This document shows, in pieces, positions 22,581-33,034 of a stretch of 64,000 nucleotides of DNA. The translations under genes were made by a program, and so were the position numbers. Numbering within the stretch: position 1 is the stretch's first letter; each line of letters begins with the position of its first letter. The stretch comes from Ascaphus truei (taxonomy: Eukaryota; Chordata; Amphibia; Anura; Ascaphidae), in the NCBI GenBank assembly GCA_036426205.1, contig CM071573.1, positions 43,760,643-43,824,642 of the forward strand, given 5' to 3'. The notes below the pieces were generated by a model. It saw only the letters and a program-made list of their open reading frames with translations, had not been told where the DNA came from and searched no databases.

Positions 22581-23480
22581 ATGACCAATATCTTACATGG
22601 CATTTCATTGGCGTGCTCTTGTCCAAATATTTTCACTAATTTATTTATAGGATTTGGGGAATCCATACACATTTATGGTAATCAGAACAAATACCGTGAC
22701 CGTACTGTATACTATAGACGGTACATTGATGATTTGTTATTTATTTGGGATGGGGAATATTATTCACTTAATACCTTTATTCATACACTTAATCACAATA
22801 ATTTTAATTTAAAATTTACCTTTGACTATCATAGTCATCATATTCATTATCTAGATCTATTACTTTACATTGATATGGAATATAAAATGCAGTATCTTTA
22901 GGAAACCGAATTCTAGGAATTCTTTCTTACGAGCTGACAGCAGTCATCCTAGATCTTTAATCAGGTGGATCCTAAAAGGACAGTTTCTTCAACTCAGAAG
23001 GTTATGCTCAGTTGAGGAGTCCCTCATCACCCAATCAAAAGAACTTACCTCCGGATTCACACAAAGGGGCTACAAAAATAATCTCTAATCTGTTATAACT
23101 CTCCCCTTCTCATAATCAATGAGGCATTTGATTATGCAAAGGGAAAAGTTACAACAGATTTGATCCCAGCAATTAACCAGTGACCTAACAATCATAATCT
23201 GTATACGTTTGAAAACTGAAATACACCTTTGTTCATCACACAATATAGTAAGTAACCCTAATAAATACGTTCCAATATACACAAACATTGGGATACACTC
23301 AAACTAGATAGAGATCTTATTGCATTGGTGGCACCCGGTCCTAAATTTGCATTAAAAAAGCTAAATTCTTAGCCACACACCTGTATCTGTGCCTGTTTTA
23401 TCCAATCCTACATCGCTTGGGATTAGGGGTATTCTCAAAGGTTTTAACAAATGTGGTTTTTGTAGAGGTTGTTCAGGGGG
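22581..23480 (+). pseudogene. Penelope-like element fragment (RT part), decayed
   Basis: The first frame carries the PLE RT catalytic block YYRRYIDDLLFIWDG followed by NHNNFNLKFTFDY and the IHYLDLLLYID strand. This corresponds to YRYIDDIFLIWEG and FLDLLIYIE in the PLE at 47-49 kb. An overlapping frame (to 23088) continues with FRKPNSRNSFLRADSSHPRSL and GQFLQLRRLCS, the segment that follows RT in PLEs. After several stops, KGFNKCGFCRGC near 23440-23475 recalls the Cys-rich linker before the GIY-YIG domain. The sequence then runs directly into a G-rich minisatellite and the endonuclease is missing. The catalytic YIDD is intact, but the copy is truncated at both ends and frameshifted. Confidence 0.8.
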
Positions 23481-23750
23481 GGGACAGTGGACAGGAGGGG
23501 GGGGACAGTGGACAGGAGGGGGGGCAGTGGAGAGGAGGGGGGGGACAGTGGACAGGAGGGGGGGTGGGGACAGTGGACAGGAGGGGGCGTGGGGACAGTG
23601 GACAGGAGGGGGGTGGGGACAGTGGACAGGAGGGGGGTGGGGACAGTGCACAGGAGGGGGGGACAGTGGACAGGAGGGGGGATGGGGACAGTGGACAGGA
23701 GGGGGGGTGGGGACAGTGGACAGGAGGGGGGGCAGTGGACAGGAGGGGGG
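23476..23750. repeat. G-rich minisatellite
   Basis: About a dozen imperfect copies of a ~20-28 bp unit built on ggacagtggacaggagggg, with variable G runs (up to 8). The plus strand has many G runs of four or more and could form G-quadruplexes. Apparent long reading frames on both strands are repeat artefacts. Confidence 0.9.
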
Positions 23751-23756
23751 ACACAG

Positions 23757-24000
23757 TGTCACACACACACACACAGTATCACACACACAGTATCACACAC
23801 ACAGTATCACACACACACACACACACACACACTTACAAACTGTGATAGACACACACACACACACTTACAAACAGTGAGACACACACACACACACACACAC
23901 ACAGTGTCACACACAAAAATAGTGAGACACACACACACACAAACACACACACACAAATAGTGACACACACACACACACAAACAGTGACACACACACAGAG
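23757..24000. repeat. Compound (CA)n array
   Basis: CA dinucleotide runs interrupted by recurring 'cagtatca', 'cagtgtca', 'cagtgaga' and 'cttacaaa' spacers, so it is a higher-order array rather than a pure microsatellite. Confidence 0.9.
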
Positions 24001-24020
24001 GTCTCAGTTCCGTGCAGCGC

Positions 24021-24165
24021 TCAGCACGGCTTTCTCGGGCACAGGCCCTACCCCCCGCAGTCCCGTGCGGCGCCTTTCTCGGGCGCAGGCCCCGCTCCCC
24101 CCCGCAGTCCCGTGTGGCGCCTTTCTCGGGCGCAGGCCCCGCCCCCCCGCAGTCCCGTGCGGCGC
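24021..24165. repeat. Three GC-rich tandem units (~42-47 bp)
   Basis: Each unit reads roughly gcctttctcgggcgcaggcc followed by C-rich spacer and gcagtcccgtg. The first unit is the most divergent. The array ends at cggcgccgtaagtg. Confidence 0.85.
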
Positions 24166-25216
24166 CGTAAGTGTTAAAGCTGTAGATGTATTGAACGTGA
24201 AGGCAATCATGAAGGCCCAATGCGAATGTAAGCCATAGGCTGGTGGCCATTTTATAATGTGAATGTAAATTAACACTGCATAGGTGAGCGTGGCTAGACG
24301 GGCGGCCATTTTGTAATGCCAATTCAGAGTGCGAAGGGGGAAAGGCAGTTGAATGCGGACATTTTGTGTAATGGTGTTTTACATTGTGAATGCGATTATG
24401 GATTTTTGGTGTGGCGGTCGCGCCTACAGGGAGTGTGGTGCGGCCGTGTGTGGCACAGGGAGTGTCGGCCGGGTGCAGGCTATGGCGTGCAAGGCTACAA
24501 TAAAATGTGCGCAGCTACAGGGAGGGTGGTATGTGCGCGGCAAAGGGAGTGTCGGGCAGGCGTGTGTGCAGGGAGTGTCGGACAGGCGTGTGTGCGTTCC
24601 GTTTAGGGTGTGTGTGGAGCTGAAGGCGTTATTATTAGGTGGCGTATTTTCCGCATTTATTAGGTAAAGAAGGCATATTTTCCATTTTTATTGGTCTCAG
24701 GTGTGAGTGTGTGTACACGGGAGTGAACGGGGGTGATAGTGAGTGTGTGTGAAGCATGGTCTCAGGTGTGTGTGTGAAGCATGGTCCCAGGTGTTAGTGT
24801 GTGTGTGTGTGTGTGTGTGTGTACACAGGGGTGACAGTGAGTGTGTGTGTAGACAGGGGTGACAGTGTGAGATGGATGAACGTTACCTTGGACTTCGCAG
24901 GGGTTCTCTGGGGGTATGGTGTGTCAGTGTCAGTGTGTGATAGTCAAGTAGGTGTGTGTCAGTGATGTCACTGTACCTTTTGGCCAATGAGAGTCGTGTG
25001 GGGGCGGACCCAGGGACCAATGTCTGTGTGTGTCTATGTGTGTGTCACAGTGGAGCTTACCTCTTGGTCAATGAGAGTCGCGGGTGGGCGGGCAGACCTT
25101 ACGGACGAATCTGATTGGCCACATCTACAACCCCACAAACTTCAGATTTATATATTAAGCTACATCTATATATGAACAATATTGTGTCCATTTGAATGTG
25201 TTTAGTTAGTAGTCAT

Positions 25217-25260
<44 letters not shown>

Positions 25261-25650
25261 GTGTGCGTGTGTGTGTGTATAAATAAAAACAAAAATAAAA
25301 TCAGAGCTAGGACTAGCAGAATTGGTGAATTATAGTTAAAAATAATGTGCAAATGTGTTAAATAATAATGCAAATCAAGTAATGAAGGATGATATTGTGC
25401 CTGTAGGATGCAGCTCTAATTAGGATATGCCTATCCAATAGAAATAGAATTAGAAGAAAAAAAGCGCAATCCTACATAGCAAACGAAAATATATAGGGAA
25501 AATTTATTGCAAAACAAGAAAAGCCTGGTTGCTGGACATAAACACTAAAAATACACAGACAATAATGTATAGATAAAAAAACACAATTAGAGGGGTAATC
25601 CAAGATAAAAATAAAATGGTAGGATACTAAATAAAAATGTCCAAAAAGTC
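24166..25650. other. No gene seen; GT-rich sequence
   Basis: 24170-24660 contains two similar 'ggccattttgtaatg' words and GTGT-rich sequence. (GT)n stretches lie at about 24796-24822 and 25219-25278. No protein or RNA gene was recognised. Confidence 0.4.
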
Positions 25651-25730
25651 TTTTGTGGAAGAGTGATGAGTATTGCAGATATATATATATATATATATAT
25701 ATATGCAATACTCATCACTCTTCCACAAAA
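25651..25730. repeat. Perfect 27-bp-arm palindrome around an AT microsatellite
   Basis: The arm 25651-25677 and its exact reverse complement 25704-25730 enclose a 26-base AT-rich spacer. It is cruciform-capable. Confidence 0.95.
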
Positions 25731-25792
25731 CCACATATACATACATACACATATACACATATACACATATATATATATATATACACATACAT

Positions 25793-25836
<44 letters not shown>

Positions 25837-26129
25837 TTCACTCACATTTGCAGCAGCTCATCGTGGTGCGGAAGCCCCAAGTAAAAAACCCACATTTTTG
25901 ATGTTGGAAGAGAGAGTCAGTATACACTGTGGTGATCCATTTTATATGGGATTCCTTAAATCACCAGAGGAAGAGAGATCTAAATACAATACAATATGGA
26001 ATTCATTACCCATGGAGACTGATGGCAGATACAATAGATATTTTTTTTTTTTTAAAGGGCGCATGCGCGGCGGCAGAGAGTATGGCTGTGTGATCTAAGT
26101 GCTCTGTGCCCCGCTCGTAGACAATTTTA
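25731..26129. other. No gene seen; CATA/CA microsatellites
   Basis: CATA and CA repeats run from 25735 to 25832. The frame near 25840-26040 has no clear family and is not called as a gene. Confidence 0.4.
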
Positions 26130-26305
26130 TAAAAAAAAGCTGTGTGTGCTGTGCACGCGCATAGTAAGTGAAACTTCTTTGACTTTTGTCACAGAAATTG
26201 TATTTGTGTTGGTGATGTTTAAATTAAAAATCAAAATACAATTTTTGACAAAACGCAAATAAATTTGACTTAGAATGCGCGTGCTCTGCACACTCCCCTG
26301 TCTTC
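26130..26305. mobile_element. Foldback MITE, copy 1
   Basis: A short element that folds on itself: 'gtgctgtgcacgcgcatag...taagtgaaacttctttg...aaattgtattt' is mirrored by the reverse complement of 'aaaatacaatttttgac...aaatttgacttagaatgcgcgtgctctgcac'. A longer copy lies at 58728-59078. No coding sequence; boundaries are approximate. Confidence 0.65.
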
Positions 26306-27839
26306 TCCTATTTGCACTAAGTGTGAATTCCTCTGTGTTGCCGTGCTGAGTGTGCGGTGACTGAGCGTGCCGCGACTGGCTGTGACTTCGACTGCGTGTG
26401 ACTGGCTACTTCGTGGACTGCGGTGATTGGTGGCGGGTTACTTCATTAGCTTTTGTAGTGGCGTTTACTTCGTTTTGTTTTCCTTTCTGTTCCCTGTTTC
26501 TGTTTGCGTGTTTCTTTTTCGTTGTTCCTTTTCTTGTTTTCGTGTTTCCGTTGTTATGTTTTTCCTTGCATTTTCTTCTTCTTTTCCTACTGGAGCTTTT
26601 TGACGAGTGTGCGGTTTAGTGGCGTGACGTGAGTGTTCGGTGACTGTGAGTGTGACTGCGTAGGATTGTGCGCGTCGTGTGCGTGTTGCGTGTGACGTGC
26701 GGTGTACTGTTCGTTGTGACTGAATGTGTGTTACAAATAGTCTCACCCTTTATATTCTGCATGAATACACCTGTTTGTAAAATTAGTACCATTATTATAG
26801 TGTCCTTGCTCAAATAACTGTGCTCTCTCCTGCAGTCACAGCACAGCACCCACTGAGGTTGTATTAGTACTGTGACACTGGCATTTTTACAATCTGATAT
26901 ATTGCTGACTTTGTATAGATCAGATATTTCCAGTACACAGAAGAATGTTTATTCCATTTGGGTTGACAGTTTGAGATTGTCTACGATACTTGCTATTTCC
27001 TTATCCCTGATTATTTACTACATAGCACTGAGATTTCCAGTGTTTAGTGTGTCCTGTTCTGACAGTCTTTCATTTTTCTGCTGAAGGCTCATGCAGTCTG
27101 GATGGTTCCTTCAGTGCATTAGAGAAGAGCACAGGACCCAGGAGCTGCATGCAGCTATATCTCACCACATCAGAAGCAGCATCTGACACTGACTGTACCT
27201 TATTTATCTGACACTGACTGTACGCCTCTTATTCATCTACAACCACACCCACACACACACACAACACACACACACACACACACACCACACACACACACAC
27301 ACACACAACACATCACACACTCTGCAGCTAGTCATCGACTGCCCCTCTCTTACCGCCCTGCTAGCTACTTACGCGAAGCGACACACGACGTTGGATAAAG
27401 GCCTGAAGACGCAACGTAGAAAGGGAGTCCTTCTGCATCCAGTATTGAGCATTGTCAATTGATCTGTCGAGTCCCTACTTTCGCCTCTCCGCCTTTCGGT
27501 ATCTATATCTTTTAGTTACTCGCATTGCCGATCCGACTTCCCATCCTCTCAGCCCTCCTTCCCCCTCCCACATCACCCCCATCCTCTCCCCCTCCCACCC
27601 TTCCCTCCTCCCAATCCTACTCACTCCCACTCCCTCGAACCCGCAATTTCAGCTGTCAGTCAGACACACTGCTTGCTTCCTCTCTGGTTCCACCCTTCAT
27701 GATCCCTGGGCTCCTCTCCTCTGGCAGCGCTCAGTCAGCGGGACACAGGGAAGGGGAGGTGAGGTAGAGGCTGAGCAGCGGCTCACGGTTGTTAAAATCC
27801 CCCGTCGTTGAACAAACCTACAAAACTTCCCACACCTTT
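26306..27839. other. No gene seen
   Basis: Contains TG/TTCC-rich sequence (26340-26720), an imperfect (CA)n run at 27246-27308, and CT-rich sequence (27540-27640). The frames at 27452-27811 are low-complexity Ser/Pro/Leu translations and not supported as a gene. Confidence 0.4.
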
Positions 27840-28075
27840 CACTCTAGCACCGGAAGCTTGCGGCAGCCATCTTGCTACACCCATGGCAGCTGACGTGTGG
27901 GGGGTAACAGCGGGCCGTTAGGAGCGGCGCCGGCGGCTATCGCCGCCGCCGCCGTCCACTTGTCACAGCGGGCTTTGTTTTTGTTGGGGGGGAGCGTGGC
28001 TGTTAGGAGCGGCGCCGGCTCATCGCCGCCGCCGCGAGTCACAGTGATGCGGGGGGAGGGGAGGGGGGGGGAGGC
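27840..28075. promoter_or_regulatory. CpG-rich block with direct repeat, possible LINE 5' promoter
   Basis: Two similar modules, gttaggagcggcgccggc followed by cgccgccgccg, occur at 27917-27955 and 28002-28035. A YY1-like word (gcagccatcttg) lies at 27853-27864. The block sits just upstream of the degraded ORF1 of the L1/Tx1 element, so a LINE 5' UTR is the simplest reading. A host CpG island cannot be excluded. Confidence 0.4.
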
Positions 28076-28599
28076 ATGACGTCACTTCACTTCTTTCAAC
28101 ATTTCTCCCCTCCAATCTCCCTTTTTCTCCATCAGAATAGGTGCACTAAAGAAGTTTCCTTCAATAAACCTTCAAAACCAGCCAAAAAACGGGAGAAAAC
28201 ACCACCAATATTCCCTTCACATCAGGATGAGGCGAAGAAAAACAGTCAAAACCCGAGATCGAAGGGGGCTCCCCCAATATTTTGCAGCACCAGCAGCACA
28301 CGGCGGACGCTGCAAGGCGCGATGTCGAATCACGGGCTCTTGATTCGAAGGGAGGGAGAGCGGGAAGAAAATGAAACCTGAGTTTTCTCCGGTCAGGATC
28401 TGTGACTTCAACCATTTATAAGAATTAAAGAGTTGGGGGGGAAGTGGGCAGCTGGAGCGAACTGGACAGGGGTGGAAACACAACTCGATCTCACATCAAA
28501 ACCACCAACGAAATGAAAAGAAAACCAGGAGAGTTGCAAGCACAAATAAACACTGAGAGATAAGGCAAGAGGACAGATAAAATAGAGAGCGGCGCAACA

Positions 28600-28949
28600 A
28601 TGTACCGAATCAGACTTTATCAGCTCCTGGCTGGTGGGAGCCCTACCGAGACACCGAAGGAGCGGACTGGAGATGGACCGCTGCCATAGAGCATTGCGAT
28701 CCAGGCCTATGCAGTCGTAGCAGCCACGAGCATAATAGTGAGAATTAACTATTACAGTACCAGGGAGGCCATCCTGCAGAAAGACCCGCTCCATGCCTAA
28801 AGTCGAATTCGAGGGGCCCGCATGATGATTTTTCCGGACTTGGTCCCCCATGACCTACTGAGACGCAGAGCTCTTCTCCCGATCACCAAGATCCTCCGGG
28901 AGAAAAGCATACGCTACCCGCTGGACCTTCCTTTGGTTCAGTGGTGAGC
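28600..28949 (+). pseudogene. L1-type ORF1 C-terminal remnant
   Basis: Pieces in two frames match the conserved C-terminal domain of LINE-1 ORF1 (RNA-binding chaperone): CHRALRSRPMQS, then IIVRINYYSTREAILQKDP (28732-28790), then MMIFPDLVPHDLLRRRALLP and KILREKSIRYPL (28822-28946), ending at TGA. The FPDL...RRRAL...I.Y pattern is diagnostic. A frameshift between 28790 and 28822 and several stops show decay. The N-terminal coiled coil is not clear; the Lys/Pro-rich frame at 28130-28380 may belong to it. Confidence 0.7.
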
Positions 28950-30998
28950 AGACGGAGACCGGTATCAATGAGGGAGCCAGGAGAAGGGGAGGCTTTCTAC
29001 AGAGGAGGGCCTTGGGGAAAGCCCCCTCGGTGAGGACCCGGGAGGAGTCCGGGCCCCCCAGCTGGGCGCAGTGGGAAGGAACCCACGTTCCCTCGAAAGA
29101 AACCGCTGAGACGAAGGATACCCCACTATAAAAACTTTCACCAGTTTGTCCTGTTTCAAGTTCAAGTTCGGTTGTTGTGGTTATAAAGTTTGGCCTGCGC
29201 GTGGAGGCCTCCCCCCCCCCCCCTGGGTTGGCTCGAGAGTGTAGGCATATCCCTTAGACCGTACACACCAAATGGGTGGAAATGAGTCAACATGGGCCCA
29301 CGACCCATGATCCCGCGGAGAAGGAAGACCCCGGGGCGACGCTGGAGGAAGAAGATACACTCACCTGAGATTGCGTGCACCGAGGCCCAAAGATTGTGCT
29401 GACAGGCGGCTGAACGCAGGAGCGGACAATCCACCAGCCAGGAGGTGGAGGCGCGAAAGCTCAATCCTGGTGGGAAGACGACTCCAAAATGGCGGCCACG
29501 GATGTCCGGGGACAGGAGACGGAAATGGCTCGGGCGGCATCTTGGTTGGGGCAGCGTGGGCGGGCGACACGACCCTAGGAGCAGCGACGGCGAAAGAGGG
29601 GCAACTCGACGCCTGTGCAGGCCGCCGGAGCCCGTATAAATGGAATGGAGCGGCGCCGGGGCACAGAAAAGATGATAGCTGGCAAGCCGGGCGCGATGGG
29701 GAAGAGTGGCCAAGTAACTATGCTAGTGAGAAAGAAGCGGGGAGGAGGAGGGGAGGACCGGAGAGAGCGGATGGCCGAGGGAAAGGCGGGCGGAAGGAGA
29801 GCTGGCGGGGTTAGGACGTAGTTAGAAGGATAGGGAATTAGCAGAGTTGAGGTAGAACGGAGGGGGAAGGCGACATGAAGGGGGGCCGGATGGTGACTTG
29901 AGCGGGGGTCGGTAGCCGATCACACGACATGCAGAAGCAGCAGGGCATACCGCAAAGGAGACGCGACCGTAGAAAAGGCAAGCTCTAAGCAACAAGCAGG
30001 GAAGGAAGGCTACCGAGAAGATGATAGAAGGGTGGGGGAAGTTAGTAGAGTAGGTGAAATCAGGAAGTGAAGAAGATTGGAAGGGGGATGTGACATAAGC
30101 AGAGGGTAAGAGAGTGAGACATAATAGAGATGGGGAGGAGAAGAGAAGGGAGGGAGAGGAGTAGAAGGAGACTGTAAGTGGTAGTAAGAGGGAAGGGAAA
30201 GAGCATTTGCTAAGAGAGAGGGGGGAAGCTGAGGTAGGTGACGAAGGCAAACAGAAGGAACCACAGCATGAGTGTAAGAAGCCAGCTCAGTAGGGAAGAT
30301 GAGACCCCGGAGGAGGAGGAGGAGGATCAGGGAACGGAAGAGAAGAGAGGGGCAACTTAGACTAGGGAGAACTTAGATAGGAATAGGAGACAAGCAGCTC
30401 GATAGTAAGAAGAGTAATAGTGGCAAAGCGCGCGGCAGGAGAGGCTAGGGCAGAAAACCAGCGCACGGAGGGGCATATCGGTTAGCTCGATAGGGGAGTG
30501 GGAAGCAGGGGTGAAGTTAACAACCCCGATATTGGGGCGAGGGGTGGTGTCGGCTATGGGCCAAAACAGACGAGGCATTAAAAAAGGTTTAACAAGTTTA
30601 GCACAGTTGAGAGCGGGGCGGGGGCTACGGGAGCCGACCGCTTGCGGCCCACATGGGCCAGGGACTGGCCGGCGGGAAGATCCAGTAAAGTCCTCTGGGA
30701 GAGGGGAGGCAGGGGGGTGGAGATTGGTGGTTGGCTCCCTGCTGCGACCCCCCAGCTCCCAAGGCGATGGACCCGGATCAAGTTGGCGGGGCCACGCTCT
30801 GGGGACTTATATGTTGCTTCTATTTGTATGTGTATATTGTCCCCCCCCAGGTTTCCCCTTGTTTCCTCCCAGCCCCCCGGAACCATCGTTCAGAAAGAGC
30901 ACGGTCTTAAAGAGAAGCCGGAGATCGGTACTGAGAGAACGGCAGCAGTGATGAAAGCAACACTCCTATTAGACGAGGGTTCATACCACCGTCCAGAT
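28950..30998. other. LINE inter-ORF region, GC- then purine-rich
   Basis: No protein motif is recognised; overlapping frames on both strands are composition artefacts. 29460-29560 contains YY1-like words (aaaatggcggcc at 29486-29497; ggcatcttgg at 29537-29546). 29820-30380 is strongly purine-biased on the plus strand (gggag/gaag runs). Two kilobases between ORF1 and ORF2 is longer than usual for this group, so part may be a second element's 5' UTR or an insertion. Confidence 0.45.
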
Positions 30999-32230
30999 GT
31001 AATGAACTGATCCTTATTTCACATAACGTTAAAGGATTTAATAACCCCATTAAACGTAGGATTGCTTTCCGGGATTACATTCCCAAAAAAGCAGACATCG
31101 TTCTTATCCAAGAAACACACTTCTCCAAACACAATCCCCCAAAATACCTTGACAAACACACTTTAGAGCAGTTATTGGCTTCAGCAGCAAGTAAAAAAGA
31201 GGAGTGGCCATCTTGATACACAACGGCTACCCCTGTTGGTGACGAGACTCACAGAGAATGATGGGCGATACTAATTGTAATAGGGTCGATACACATCAAG
31301 AGGTCACATTAGTATCCATATATGCCCCATGTGAACAAACCCCACAGTTCTCACAGCATCTTTGACAAGCTACATACAATTGCACGCGGTTGCGTTATAC
31401 TAGCAGGAGACATTAACAGAAATTGGACCCAGACATGAACAGATGCACGGGCTCTAATCTACCACAGCAACAATGACGTACTAAAGCTACCCAAGGATTA
31501 AGAGATTGCCAGCTGATAGACATATGGAGAGACAGCACCCCACGACGACAAAGCATACACCTTCATTCACTCACACCCCCATGACAGATACAGTAGGATA
31601 GATTACTTCCTGATATACTCATAAGGGGCGGTCCCCATGTCTCCCACTCTGGGGATACATGATATTTCATGGTCAGACCACGCATCTCATATGCCTGAGG
31701 TGCACACTGGGGGCGTTGGACAGGCCCGGGCGAACTGGAAATTGAATGAGCTGCTTTTAAAAAACCCAGTATCAGAGCGGGAAATTGGAGATAGAATCAA
31801 GGAATATTTCGAGCTTAACACCGGGAGCGTGTCATCACACTCCACGCTCTGGGAGGCCCATAAGGCAACCCTGAGGGGCATCCTAATGAATTTAGCAGCA
31901 CGTACAAAGAGAACAAAGGAGGCCCAGATAAAAGAATTACGAGAGAGAGTGGCACATCTCTCCGCACTTCATATGGCCAATAAACAGGGAAGCACCCTGA
32001 AGGAGCTCCCTGACACTAAAATTAAACTGAATCTGTTGCTAACCTCCAGGGCCGAGAGGGAGTTGGCCTGGTCTAAGCAGAAGTATTTTTACAAAGCCAA
32101 CACGCCAGATACCTTACTTGCCAACAAATTACGTAACAAGCTCCCAAATTATAGTATCACTGCAATTCGGACACAGGGGGGGACCTCACCTCCAATCCTA
32201 GACGAATAGTAGAGGAGTTCAAACAATTAA
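30999..32230 (+). pseudogene. L1/Tx1 ORF2 N-terminus: APE-type endonuclease and linker
   Basis: This is the endonuclease that would nick target DNA for target-primed reverse transcription. In frame pieces: ELILISHNVKGFNNPIKRR (N of HNVKG), ADIVLIQETHFS (catalytic E), RGVAILIHNG, VTLVSIYAPCEQT, GDINRNW (D/N pair), SRIDYFLIYS and ISWSDHASH (SDH box). Most catalytic blocks are readable but spread over several frames, so at least three indels have occurred. From 31637 a 190-residue open frame carries the SDH box and the helical linker (ELRERVAHLSALH...ELAWSKQKYFYKANTPD) typical between endonuclease and RT. Shortly after it the LINE is interrupted by an insertion. Confidence 0.82.
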
Positions 32231-33034
32231 TAAAAATAAACCGGCGCCAAAAAGGAATGAAATTCTGACCAAATATAGTCTAATTCAAAGGGTTGGGATG
32301 AGTTCCATAGAAGTGTCCTCAATGCAATCTCAAACAAACAAACATATAAGACCACAACATAAAAGAGAAGAAAAAAAGAGAAAAAAGCTCATAGTGCAAC
32401 TAAATACAAACAACAAATCACTGATATAGTGTACAAATACAGACAGTAATTTAATATATAATTTAAAAATACACATAAAAACAACAAACAATTGCTTGTT
32501 GGGCAGGGAACACACTAATAAAGTGATGGCATCCAGTGGGGCTAAAACTGAAACCCTACTTACAGCAATGCTGAATGGTATAAGCCTGTATAGCAATCAC
32601 ACAACCCTCCGTGGCCTGGGTAGAGAAAGGAGGTTTCGCCAAACCGTCAATGTGCTGCTGCACTGCAGGGAAGCGCCTCTCCCGTGGTGACACACCGCCA
32701 GCTACCTCACTAGTCCTCGGACATGTAGGCTCATAGATGGAGGAGCACCAGAGCTCAAATCCGCCAAGGCCTCACTGGGACAGTCACGTGGACCTCGGGT
32801 CTCGCGATACCACGTGACGTCACCGCTGTGAGCCGGGACAAGGGAGGGAAGCTCGCAAGTGCCAGGCACTGAGACAGCCAAAGCTGCTGGGGGAGGGAAG
32901 GCAATTAGACAGGAGATGGAAGCCAAATAGTCCTTGCCAAAAGTAATAGTCCACCCTACGCATTTCGTGATGTCAGTCACTTCGTCAGGGGCATGATGGG
33001 ACATGTAAAAGTGGCAGTACATTTATACTAAAAC
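32231..33034 (-). mobile_element. Insertion in the LINE, non-autonomous, hammerhead-bearing
   Basis: LINE homology stops after 'gaggagttcaaaca' and resumes at about 33035 with YYEILYDGD, so ~800 bp are foreign. The insert has an A-rich side (32320-32470), a CpG/GC-rich middle with 'cacgtgacgtcaccg', and a well-formed hammerhead-like motif on the minus strand at 32950-32993. No coding sequence. Exact ends and a target duplication were not found. The layout resembles the insert at 50030-51013. Confidence 0.6.
32950..32993 (-). ncRNA. Hammerhead-ribozyme-like motif
   Basis: Minus strand: stem I strand CCC, core CTGACGA (perfect CTGANGA), an extra A, stem II gtga/tcac with a 6-base loop, GAAATGCGTA with a UGCG loop closed by A-U, then GGG completing stem I. 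GTA is an allowed cleavage triplet. The extra A between A9 and stem II differs from the textbook core. Confidence 0.6.

Noticed and set aside
23361..23960. Long overlapping reading frames on both strands through 23.4-24.0 kb
   Set aside because: They are translations of the G-rich minisatellite and CA array; three frames stay open at once, which is a repeat artefact.
27395..27425. Another hammerhead motif (cctgaagacgc...)
   Set aside because: No stem II or GAAACGCGT follows; only the CTGAAGA word matches.
27840..28075. CpG island of a host gene
   Set aside because: No exon, splice pattern or host-like ORF follows; LINE ORF1 remnants lie downstream, so a LINE 5' UTR is simpler. Not fully excluded.
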